From NCBI GenBank assembly GCA_904398675.1, contig CAJFPI010000262.1:1-12582 (forward strand): a stretch of DNA of 12,582 nt, written 5' to 3'. The notes under the pieces were generated by a model. It did not search any database, was not told the origin of the DNA, and saw nothing but the letters and a program-made list of their open reading frames with translations. Positions 6,633-12,582 of this stretch are shown here, piece after piece. The position numbers and the translations under genes were made by a program. The stretch is from an uncultured Oscillospiraceae bacterium. Its GTDB lineage: Bacteria > Bacillota > Clostridia > Oscillospirales > Oscillospiraceae. Each line of letters opens with the position of its first letter. Within the stretch, counting starts at the first letter, position 1.

Positions 6633-7415
6633 TCACTCCTCTACTCCTTTTTCCGTCAGCTCCATGGCCCACCGGGCGTTGTCCAGCAGCTGCAGCAGCT
6701 GCAGCCGGGAGGACAGGCCCTGGGAGAGCCGGTCAAACTCCGCGTTGGCCGCCGGGTGGAAGGACTCCCCCCGCTCCTGAGCGGCTGCCCCGGCGGCGAT
6801 GGCCTTCTCCACCGCGCCGGGAATGGTAAGGCGCTTTTCCTCCGGGATGGGATTTAAGAGCAGCGCAGGCGCCTTGGGGCAGCCGCCGCTCCAGACGCCG
6901 TCCAGGGCGTATGGCGTCCCCGCCACCATAAAGCCGCTGTCCTCCGCGCAATACCGGCCATAGACCGGGATCTTCTCCCGCCGCAGCCACTGAAAGGTGG
7001 CCCCGATATCCACCACGTCCTTGGGGGATGTGGCGATCAGCGCCACCGGGAGATCCCGCAGCGCCGGGAGGTCCGGACAGACCTCCTCCCCCCGGATGGC
7101 GCCCACGCCGCCCATCCCGCTGGTCACCGCCACGGGGAAACCCATGCGGCTTGCCGCCAGCATGGCCGCCGAGGCGGTCATGGCGCCGTCTCGTCCGGCG
7201 GCGGCAAAGGCGTCCAGGGTATCCCAGCTCACCCGCCGGATCTCTTTCGCCCGCGCGCGGAAGGGGAGATACTCCTCCATGGTCCCCAGCCGGACTTCCC
7301 CCTTTTCCAGCCACGCAATGCACGGCAGCTCCAAATCCCAAAGCGCCGCCAGCTCCCCCTGTGTGACGGAGGCCAGGCCGTGGGTCAGCAGCGCAGATTC
7401 TACTAAAAAATTCAT
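6633..7415 (-). CDS. Pseudouridine-5'-phosphate glycosidase (PsuG) family protein, divergent
   Basis: A 260-residue homologue of PsuG (YeiN), the enzyme that cleaves the C-C glycosidic bond of pseudouridine 5'-phosphate to uracil and ribose 5-phosphate through a lysine imine. From memory of the E. coli protein, the match runs through VESALLTHG (5-13; Glu6 for Glu31), SPKDVVDIG (130-138; Lys132 for the imine-forming Lys166), Asp115 in PDL, NPIPEE (188-193) and DNA with Asn246. It is about 50 residues shorter: the N-terminal helix region and the loop after YGRYCAEDSG are cut back, and E. coli Lys93 aligns with Arg61. The divergence suggests a substrate other than pseudouridine phosphate, perhaps another C-nucleotide. 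ATG 7415 has a textbook AAAGGAGG site. It opens the metabolic half of the operon, 53 bases after the permease and 4 before the NifH-like gene. Confidence 0.85.
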   Translation of the reverse strand: MNFLVESALLTHGLASVTQGELAALWDLELPCIAWLEKGEVRLGTMEEYLPFRARAKEIRRVSWDTLDAFAAAGRDGAMTASAAMLAASRMGFPVAVTSGMGGVGAIRGEEVCPDLPALRDLPVALIATSPKDVVDIGATFQWLRREKIPVYGRYCAEDSGFMVAGTPYALDGVWSGGCPKAPALLLNPIPEEKRLTIPGAVEKAIAAGAAAQERGESFHPAANAEFDRLSQGLSSRLQLLQLLDNARWAMELTEKGVEE

Positions 7416-7468
7416 GGATCCTCCTTTTCTCCTCTATTGACAAAAACACGCTCTTCCTGTCCGCCAGA

Positions 7469-8392
7469 CTAGTCCCCCAGTATCCGCGGCTTGCCGGTGA
7501 AGGAGCGCAGCCCCACCACAAACAGCGTCACAATTACGGTGGCATAGGGAATCATGCTTACCAGCTGCATCGGGACCTCCAGGGCGGTGAGCACCGTGGA
7601 GAGTGCGTCGGTATAGGCAAAGACAAAGCAGGTTATTGCCGTCAGCACAGGGTTGCTCTTCCCCACCAGGATCGCCGCCCATACCAGATACCCCACGCCG
7701 GAGGTCATGTTTTCATTAAAGGTGCTCAGCCCTGACATGGGCATATAGGAGCCGGCGAGGCCGGAGAAAAGGCCCATGATCAAAAGGGTGGTCCAGCGCA
7801 TGCGGCCCACATTGACCCCCACCGTCTCCGCTGCCGCCGGGTTAATTCCCACGCCCCGGCAGCGCAGGCCAAAGCTGGTGTGGTACATCACCACAAAGGC
7901 CGCAATCACCAGGATGTAGGCAAAATAGACCATCCAGATGTTGTCGTTTAAAATATAGCTCAGGGTTGGAAAGCGGTCCAGAAAATCAAAATGGATCTTG
8001 GGGTAGTTGATAATGGTGTCGCTGACCACACGGCCCCGGACGCCGAAGATGGTGTACAGCAGCAGCGTAGTCAGCGCCCAGGCGCTCATGTTCAGCGCAC
8101 TGCTGACCAGAGCGGCGTTGGCCTTCAGCTTGTAGACAAAAAAGCCGAACACCGCAGCCAGCAGCATGCCCACGCCCGCGGCAAAGAGGCCGCCCACCAC
8201 ATAGCTGCCGGAGATGTGGGAGCCGTAGGCGGCGAAAAAGGCGCCGCAGAGCATGATGCATTCATAGGCAAAGTTGAAGACGCCGGCGCTGTGGCTGAAC
8301 ACGCCGCCCATGGCCGCCACGATCATGGGGCAGGCTACCCGGAAGGCCGAGGCCATAGTCACATGCCCAAACAGCATTTCAAGGGTGCTCAT
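7469..8392 (-). CDS. ABC transporter permease, BMP/nucleoside type (second permease)
   Basis: A 307-residue hydrophobic inner-membrane permease of the BPD_transp_2 family, the second transmembrane subunit of BMP-type nucleoside importers (YufQ/NupC class). Several hydrophobic helices are visible, roughly eight, and the conserved cytoplasmic coupling segment is clear at about residues 178-200: GVGINPAAAETVGVNVGRMR, followed by GLFSGLAGSYM. It forms a four-base ATGA overlap with the first permease at 8389-8392 and has normal family length. The two permeases presumably heterodimerise and are driven by the ATPase encoded upstream. Substrate class (nucleoside or related) rests on family and context. 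Confidence 0.93.
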   Translation of the reverse strand: MSTLEMLFGHVTMASAFRVACPMIVAAMGGVFSHSAGVFNFAYECIMLCGAFFAAYGSHISGSYVVGGLFAAGVGMLLAAVFGFFVYKLKANAALVSSALNMSAWALTTLLLYTIFGVRGRVVSDTIINYPKIHFDFLDRFPTLSYILNDNIWMVYFAYILVIAAFVVMYHTSFGLRCRGVGINPAAAETVGVNVGRMRWTTLLIMGLFSGLAGSYMPMSGLSTFNENMTSGVGYLVWAAILVGKSNPVLTAITCFVFAYTDALSTVLTALEVPMQLVSMIPYATVIVTLFVVGLRSFTGKPRILGD

Positions 8393-9549
8393 GCCTGGTT
8401 TCCCTCCTTTGCCGCCGGTTTCTTTTCCCGGCGGACACGGGCCCTGTCCTTATATTTCTGATACAGCCCCACATAGTCCACCGCCACAAAGAGGATAAAG
8501 AGCATCTGGATAATGTTCACCGAATAACGGGTAAGGGTAGTTACCCGCTCCAGCTGGAGAGAGCCGGACTTCATGACGCCCCAGATACAGGAGATAAAAA
8601 TCAGGGCAATGGGGTCATAGCGGGCGGCATTGGCCACCATAAAGACCTCCCAGCCCAGGTTGCCAGGGAAGTTTGCTAGGAAGTAGTGGTAGGAGCCGCA
8701 GACCTCCATCCCGCCGCAGAGGCCCGCCACAAAGCCGGAGCAGAGAAAAATCTGAAAAAAGCGCTTGACCACGTTTACCCCGCCGGCACGGGCATACTCC
8801 ATGTTCTGCCCGATCTGCACCGCTTCATAGCCGATGACCGTGCGCTTATACACCACCTGCAGCACCACTAAAAGGATCAGCCCAAAGAGGAAGGCTGTGC
8901 TGGCGGTGGTGCCCTTGATAAGGGTGCCCATCTCCGCCGACTCCAGGATATCCTCTGTCTTGATGGCGGCAGCGCCGGTGTTGCTGCGGGTCCCGCCCAT
9001 AAGAATCCAGTAGACAATGTAATAGGTGCCGAACTCCGCGATAAAATTCAGCATGATCGTCACCAGCAGCTCGCTGATGTTGAGGTAGAGGCGCATAAGG
9101 GCGGGCAGCAGCGCATAGAGGGCGCCGGCCAGCCCCGCCGCGAGAAAACACAGCAGCAGGTGGGGGATGTGGGGCAGGGATACCTTGTAGCCCACAATGC
9201 CGGCGGCGAGAGCGCCTACCAGCATCTGTCCCTCAATGCCCATGTTCTGAAAGCCGGAGAGAAAGGCGATGACCACAGCGGCGCCTGCAATGAGGCAGGG
9301 CGTGGCCCAGCGGATGGAGGTGCCGATATTGACAATGTTGGCAAGGCCCCCCTGGAACATCACATAGGTGGCATAGAGGGGGTTCTCCCCCTGCTGGAGA
9401 AATAGCAGGCAGCCCACCAGCAGCGACAGGACAACTGCCAGAAGATAGCGGACAGCATTGGAATGCCGCTGCAGCGTCCAGAACCCCGGTCCCGGCCGCA
9501 GTCTGCCTGCCAGCTCTTTTATCCGGCCCTCACTGGACTTGTGAGCCAT
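8389..9549 (-). CDS. ABC transporter permease, BMP/nucleoside type (first permease)
   Basis: A 386-residue permease of the BPD_transp_2 family (YufP/NupB class). The N-terminal 40 residues are basic and cytoplasmic, then about eight hydrophobic helices follow. The family motif NMGIEGQMLVGALAAG is present in the first third, and the coupling loop IGQNMEYARAGGVNV about two-thirds along. I start it at ATG 9549 because GGGAGG lies eight bases upstream of it; the in-frame ATG at 9579 has no such site. With this start the gene overlaps the end of the ATPase by 20 bases, typical of coupled transporter subunits. The C-terminus is highly basic (RARVRREKKPAAKEG). Confidence 0.93.
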   Translation of the reverse strand: MAHKSSEGRIKELAGRLRPGPGFWTLQRHSNAVRYLLAVVLSLLVGCLLFLQQGENPLYATYVMFQGGLANIVNIGTSIRWATPCLIAGAAVVIAFLSGFQNMGIEGQMLVGALAAGIVGYKVSLPHIPHLLLCFLAAGLAGALYALLPALMRLYLNISELLVTIMLNFIAEFGTYYIVYWILMGGTRSNTGAAAIKTEDILESAEMGTLIKGTTASTAFLFGLILLVVLQVVYKRTVIGYEAVQIGQNMEYARAGGVNVVKRFFQIFLCSGFVAGLCGGMEVCGSYHYFLANFPGNLGWEVFMVANAARYDPIALIFISCIWGVMKSGSLQLERVTTLTRYSVNIIQMLFILFVAVDYVGLYQKYKDRARVRREKKPAAKEGNQA

Positions 9550-11062
9550 ACTCCGCACCTCCCAGCATATAAAGTCCAATCTCCTTTTCCGTCAGGTCCC
9601 GGCCGTTTTCCAGCTCCAGGAGACTTCCGTTGTGCATCACAAGGATCCTGTCGGAAAGCTGCATCACCTCGTTGAGCTCATGGCTGACTAAGAGCACCCC
9701 GGCCCCGTCTGCGGCGTAGCGGATGATTTCCTTCCAAATAAACTCAATCGCTCCGATGTCTATGCCCCGCGTGGGATCCTCCATAACCATCAGCTGGTAG
9801 TGGTCGGAAAACTCCCGGCCCACCACCAGTTTCTGCACGTTGCCGCCGGAGAGGGCGCCTACCCGGTCGTTGATGCTCTGGGCTTTTACGCCGAAATTCC
9901 GTACCACATCCTGGCTGAAGGAACGGGCCTCCTTCTTATTGATCAGCGGCTGGCGGAAAAGGCCGGAGGCGATGTGGTGGCCCATCAGGGTTGTCTCCCA
10001 GAGACTGCCCTGGCGGTTGACGCCCATGCGGTTGCGGTCCTGGGGGACATAGCCCATCCCGCGGGCCCGGCGGTCCGCCACCGAGAGAGCGGTGATATCC
10101 TCTCCCTTCAGCAGGATGCGGCTACCCTTCTCCGCGTCTGCAAGGCCCACAATCGCCGCCACCAGCTCGTTTTCCCCTGAACCGGCTATGCCGCAGATCC
10201 CCACGATTTCCCCGGCGCGGACGGTGAGGTTCACGCGCTTGACCCGTTCCACTCCTACGGTGTCCTTCACCGCGAGATTTTCCACCCGCAGCAGCTCCTC
10301 CCCCGGATGGCAGGGGAGCTTATCCGCCTGCAGCATCACATCCCGCCCCACCATCAGCCGGGCCAGCATCGGCTCGTCCGCCTCCGCCGCCGTAAGGCGG
10401 CCGGTGACGCGGCCGTCCTTCAGTACGGTGATGTCGTCGGCAATGGACAGCACCTCCTTGAGCTTGTGGGTAATGATGAGAATGGTCTTACCCTGCGCCT
10501 TCAGGTTTCTCAGAGCCTCAAACAGCCCCTCGATGCCCTGGGGCGTCAGCACGGAGGTGGGCTCGTCCAGAATCAGAATCCTGGCGTCGCGGTAGAGAAC
10601 CTTGACGATCTCCACTTGCTGCAGCAGAGCCACCGGCAGCTTTTCCACGGGGCTGTCCAGCGGAATCTGAAAGCAGTATTTCCGGCAGATCTCCCCCAGG
10701 CGTTTCCGCGCTCCGCGGCGGTCAATAAAGGGGCCTTTTTTCTGCTCATAGCCCATAAGGATGTTGTCCAGTACCGTGAGGCCCGGATACTGCATAAATT
10801 CCTGATAGACCATGCCGATGCCATGGGCCACGGCATCAGTGGGGCTGCGGATCTCAACAGGGCGGCCGCCCAGAGAGATCGTCCCCCGGTCCGCCCGCTG
10901 CACACCGGAGAGAATGCTCATCAGCGTGCTCTTCCCCGCGCCGTTTTCTCCGATCACGGCGTGAATCGTTCCCAACCGCACATAGAGGTCCACATCATCA
11001 TTGGCCACAAGGGAACCAAAAGTCTTTCGAATCCCTGTCATGGTCAGCGCATACTCCGTCAC
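9530..11062 (-). CDS. ABC transporter ATPase with two nucleotide-binding domains, BMP/nucleoside type
   Basis: A 510-residue double-NBD ATPase (YufO/NupA class) that powers the two permeases. Domain 1 has Walker A GENGAGKST (38-46) and Walker B ILILDEPTS (162-170). Domain 2 has the lineage-typical altered P-loop GIAGSGENEL (292-301), signature LSGGN (404-408) and MEDPTRGID (427-435). Domain 1's signature reads LPVALLQQ where relatives usually have SVGxQQ, losing the glycine. I choose the GTG at 11062 as start: AAAGGAGG lies eight bases upstream and the length then equals the family norm. The in-frame ATG at 11191 would run through the terminator hairpin and into the end of the binding-protein gene. 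Expression is probably reduced relative to the binding protein by the hairpin at 11087-11116. Confidence 0.93.
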   Translation of the reverse strand: MTEYALTMTGIRKTFGSLVANDDVDLYVRLGTIHAVIGENGAGKSTLMSILSGVQRADRGTISLGGRPVEIRSPTDAVAHGIGMVYQEFMQYPGLTVLDNILMGYEQKKGPFIDRRGARKRLGEICRKYCFQIPLDSPVEKLPVALLQQVEIVKVLYRDARILILDEPTSVLTPQGIEGLFEALRNLKAQGKTILIITHKLKEVLSIADDITVLKDGRVTGRLTAAEADEPMLARLMVGRDVMLQADKLPCHPGEELLRVENLAVKDTVGVERVKRVNLTVRAGEIVGICGIAGSGENELVAAIVGLADAEKGSRILLKGEDITALSVADRRARGMGYVPQDRNRMGVNRQGSLWETTLMGHHIASGLFRQPLINKKEARSFSQDVVRNFGVKAQSINDRVGALSGGNVQKLVVGREFSDHYQLMVMEDPTRGIDIGAIEFIWKEIIRYAADGAGVLLVSHELNEVMQLSDRILVMHNGSLLELENGRDLTEKEIGLYMLGGAEYGSQVQ

Positions 11063-11070
11063 TGCTGCAT

Positions 11071-11078
11071 CCTCCTTT
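11071..11078 (-). promoter_or_regulatory. Ribosome binding site of the ATPase, able to pair with the terminator arm
   Basis: AAAGGAGG on the minus strand, eight bases before the GTG start at 11062, decides that start. The same octamer is complementary to CCTCCTTT in the 3' arm of the hairpin at 11087-11116, so when the terminator stem is not formed the arm could fold onto the ribosome binding site across a ten-base loop. Whether this happens in the cell is an inference. Confidence 0.6.
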
Positions 11079-11086
11079 CCGTATGG

Positions 11087-11116
11087 AAAAAGGAGGGGAA
11101 ACTTCCCCTCCTTTTT
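11087..11116 (-). terminator. Attenuator-type Rho-independent terminator after the binding-protein gene
   Basis: Perfect 14-bp inverted repeat with a GGAGGGGAA core (11087-11100 against 11103-11116) on the minus strand, ending in five T (11091-11087). It begins 23 bases beyond the binding-protein stop at 11139. Downstream genes belong to the same transporter, so partial termination is likely: it would give excess binding protein over membrane subunits, as is usual for ABC importers. Symmetric A and T runs mean it could also terminate plus-strand transcripts. Confidence 0.8.
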
Positions 11117-11138
11117 ATGACTGAATAAGCGCCACCGG

Positions 11139-12221
11139 TCAGGGTCTATACTCGTCGAATCCCTCGTAGATATCCAGGGAACCGTCAGCAATCGCGCTTT
11201 CGATTGCCTGCACCTCCTCCAGCGTTTCAGCAGGGATATTGCCTTCGTCTCTGCTGTCGTAGGACTTGGCGCCGCTCTTGGCGTCGAAGTTGAAGAACGC
11301 CCCGTATTCCGTGCCGGACTGATAGGTGGAGGCCAGGGTGTAGGTCACGATGTCCATGGACTTGATGGCGGACCAGAAGACACAGTCGTCAATATAGCCC
11401 TGCCAGTCGTCCACGCCGATGCATTTGATGCCCTTCTCCGCACATGCCTCGATGACACCAGGGCCGCCGTTGTAGTTGCACTGATAGATCACGTCCACGC
11501 CGTAGTTCTCGATCATGGCGATAGCGGTCTCATAGCCCTTGACGGGATCGTTGTAATCGCCGGTAAAGGCGGTCACATACTCCACATTGGCGTCCTTCTG
11601 CTCGTTATAGTAGTTGATGCCATTGATAAAGCCGTCCCGGAACCGGGTGATTTTGAACATGTCGGTGTGGCCGATCCAGCCCACCTTGCCGACGGTGGTG
11701 GTAGCCGCCGCCACATAGCCGGCGATGAAGGAGGACTCAAAGGTGTCCACCGCAACGCTGGTGCAGTTGGGCGCATCCTGCTCCATATAGGTATCCAGCA
11801 GGAAGAAATGCATATTGGGATTGCTCTCCGCCAGCTCCTCAGAGAGATCCACGGCCACCGTAGCCACCTCGTCGCCGAAGATAAAAACCACGTCATAGCC
11901 CTCGGCGGCGCAGGAACGGATCTGATCGGCGTACTCAGCGGGCTGCGTCGCCTCGATGGTGTTGACTTCCCAGCCCTCGGCGGCCAGCTGATCCAGGCCC
12001 TCCACAATCAGGTTGGTAAAGTCATTGCCTAAGCCCACCGCACTGATAAAGCAGGCTTTTTTGGCAATTCCGGTGCCGGCATCCTCGCCGCTGTCGGATA
12101 CCGTGTTGCCGCTGTTGCCGGAATTTCCGGCATTGGAACCATTCGCCCCGCCATCGTTTCCGCAGGCCACAAGAGAAAGGGTCAGCACCAACGCTATGGC
12201 AAGAGACAGGAACTTCTTCAT
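11139..12221 (-). CDS. BMP/PnrA-family substrate-binding lipoprotein
   Basis: A 360-residue extracytoplasmic solute-binding lipoprotein of the BMP (basic membrane protein, PnrA/Med) family, whose characterised members bind nucleosides. The signal peptide is MKKFLSLAIALVLTLSL followed by lipobox LVAC; Cys20 would be the lipidated residue. Residues 21-51 are a Gly/Asn/Ser-rich linker, then the BMP domain starts at KKACFISAVG. I use the ATG at 12221 rather than that at 12239 because it begins directly with the signal peptide and has GGAGG eleven bases upstream. It is the first gene of the operon, transcribed from the promoter at 12312-12340. It should deliver substrate to the permease pair encoded further on. 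Which nucleoside it binds cannot be read from sequence. Confidence 0.95.
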   Translation of the reverse strand: MKKFLSLAIALVLTLSLVACGNDGGANGSNAGNSGNSGNTVSDSGEDAGTGIAKKACFISAVGLGNDFTNLIVEGLDQLAAEGWEVNTIEATQPAEYADQIRSCAAEGYDVVFIFGDEVATVAVDLSEELAESNPNMHFFLLDTYMEQDAPNCTSVAVDTFESSFIAGYVAAATTTVGKVGWIGHTDMFKITRFRDGFINGINYYNEQKDANVEYVTAFTGDYNDPVKGYETAIAMIENYGVDVIYQCNYNGGPGVIEACAEKGIKCIGVDDWQGYIDDCVFWSAIKSMDIVTYTLASTYQSGTEYGAFFNFDAKSGAKSYDSRDEGNIPAETLEEVQAIESAIADGSLDIYEGFDEYRP

Positions 12222-12276
12222 GTTGACATCATCCTCCATCTTTGGGTTTCTCTGTACCGCTGTGCAAGCCAGTTCT

Positions 12277-12294
12277 TTGCGTTATAGTTTGCAA
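12277..12294. promoter_or_regulatory. Weak TTGC-N10-GCAA dyad in the 5' leader
   Basis: TTGC at 12277-12280 mirrors GCAA at 12291-12294 just downstream of the predicted transcription start. A LacI-type repressor operator would sit here and look similar, but the inner bases are not symmetric, so this may be chance. The leader of roughly 80 bases is too short for most riboswitches and shows no recognisable one. Confidence 0.2.
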
Positions 12295-12311
12295 CAGAAA
12301 ACGGCAAAGGT

Positions 12312-12340
12312 ATTGTATCATATAATAAAATGTCATACAA
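12312..12340 (-). promoter_or_regulatory. Main operon promoter (extended -10)
   Basis: On the minus strand: -35 TTGTAT (12340-12335), 17-base spacer, then extended -10 TGATACAAT, with the TACAAT hexamer at 12317-12312 (five of six consensus bases) and its TG at 12320-12319. The spacer is AT-rich. It lies about 90 bases before the binding-protein start, with no other good candidate nearer. Confidence 0.7.
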
Positions 12341-12357
12341 GGTGGTGAATGACCACC
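12341..12357. promoter_or_regulatory. Perfect GGTGGT-N5-ACCACC dyad abutting the -35 box
   Basis: GGTGGT (12341-12346) and ACCACC (12352-12357) form a perfect six-base inverted repeat with a five-base centre, directly against the upstream edge of the -35 element. This placement fits a dimeric transcription factor; the TGGT...ACCA core recalls GntR-family operators, though the spacing differs from FadR. No regulator gene is in the window. Confidence 0.5.
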
Positions 12358-12404
12358 AATTATCGCATATTTAGATAACGATATCTTTACCATTTGAGAT
12401 CTCG

Positions 12405-12432
12405 ATTATAATTTAGCAATTGCCATAAACAA
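12405..12432 (-). promoter_or_regulatory. Possible second, upstream minus-strand promoter
   Basis: Minus-strand TTGTTT (12432-12427), 16 bases, then a perfect TATAAT (12410-12405). The spacer contains the palindrome GCAATTGC (12416-12423). The hexamer region is ATTATAAT, so a TATAAT can be read on the plus strand too (12407-12412), but there without a matching -35. Chance is a real possibility in such AT-rich DNA. Confidence 0.3.
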
Positions 12433-12483
12433 ACAATGCGGGATTATGGAAGGCATGGTCCCACAAACAGGGAGTGAACGTCG

Positions 12484-12512
12484 AATGGTTAATGGTTTTC
12501 CATTGCACCATT
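12484..12512. repeat. Nested inverted repeat of AATGG units upstream of the operon
   Basis: AATGGT (12484-12489) pairs with ACCATT (12507-12512), and inside it AATGG (12491-12495) pairs with CCATT (12500-12504) around TTTT, an 11-bp stem with one small internal bulge. No T-run follows on either strand, so it is not a terminator. It could be a tandem operator or an RNA hairpin; function unknown. Confidence 0.4.
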
Positions 12513-12523
12513 TCATACAACCA

Positions 12524-12557
12524 AAAGCCGGTACACCCCTGTAGGTGTACCGGCTTT
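12524..12557. terminator. Strong hairpin, probable terminator of the gene to the right
   Basis: A perfect 14-bp stem with a GCCGGTACACC core (12524-12537 against 12544-12557) and a six-base loop. On the minus strand it ends in TTTT, on the plus strand in TTT, so it may work in both directions, better on minus. It probably insulates this operon from whatever lies to the right of the window. The stretch between it and the promoter (12358-12523) holds no gene. Confidence 0.7.
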
Positions 12558-12582
12558 CATGTCAAAGTGGAGGCGGGTTTTC

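Noticed and set aside
11063..11191. N-terminal extension of the ATPase to the ATG at 11191
   Set aside because: It would translate the attenuator hairpin and part of the preceding gene; the GTG at 11062 has the ribosome binding site and gives the family length.
12222..12310. A riboswitch in the binding-protein leader
   Set aside because: The leader is only about 80-90 bases and shows no conserved aptamer-like pairing or terminator.
12562..12582. C-terminal end of a minus-strand gene (reads ENPPPL then stop)
   Set aside because: A stop five bases before the terminator hairpin fits, but six codons at the window edge cannot be distinguished from chance.

Overview
The window holds one long block of genes, all read on the minus strand (right to left), with AT-rich regulatory DNA at the right end (about 12240-12582) and a terminator plus the start of another minus-strand gene at the left end (1-351). 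Strong AGGAGG-type ribosome binding sites, U-tailed terminators, a lipobox-type binding protein and GC-rich coding sequence suggest an anaerobic low-to-mid-complexity Firmicute, probably a GC-rich member of the Clostridia such as a gut Oscillospiraceae relative. That placement is an inference; there is no marker gene here.

In transcription order the block contains: (1) a BMP/PnrA-type substrate-binding lipoprotein, then after an attenuator-like hairpin the rest of a nucleoside-type ABC importer: a double-NBD ATPase and two permeases; (2) a short, divergent pseudouridine-5'-phosphate glycosidase (PsuG) homologue; (3) a NifH/BchL-like ATPase; (4) a PfkB-family sugar/nucleoside kinase; (5) and (6) two nitrogenase component-1 (NifD/NifK superfamily) subunits; (7) two tandem DraG-type ADP-ribosylglycohydrolase family proteins. 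Kinase, D-like and K-like genes each start inside the stop of the gene before (ATGA overlaps), so H-kinase-D-K is a translationally coupled unit.

The NifHDK-like proteins are clearly not a dinitrogenase. The D-like subunit lacks the cofactor-ligand cysteine, both subunits have reduced P-cluster cysteine sets, and no nif assembly gene is present. Their gene partners point to nucleoside chemistry: import (BMP-ABC), 5'-phosphorylation (PfkB, the family of PsuK), glycosidic cleavage (PsuG-like for C-C bonds, ADP-ribosylglycohydrolase-like for N- or O-ribosyl bonds), and a two-electron-type reduction powered by ATP (H-like plus D/K-like). My working hypothesis is an undescribed pathway that takes up a ribosylated or C-nucleoside-like compound and reductively processes its base. 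A competing or additional idea is that the DraG-like proteins regulate the H-like protein, which keeps the arginine that DraT modifies in classical NifH.

A good extended -10 promoter lies at 12312-12340 with a perfect dyad touching its -35 box, and a Rho-independent terminator at 252-289 closes the block, so the 11 genes probably form a single operon of about 12 kb with one internal attenuation point.
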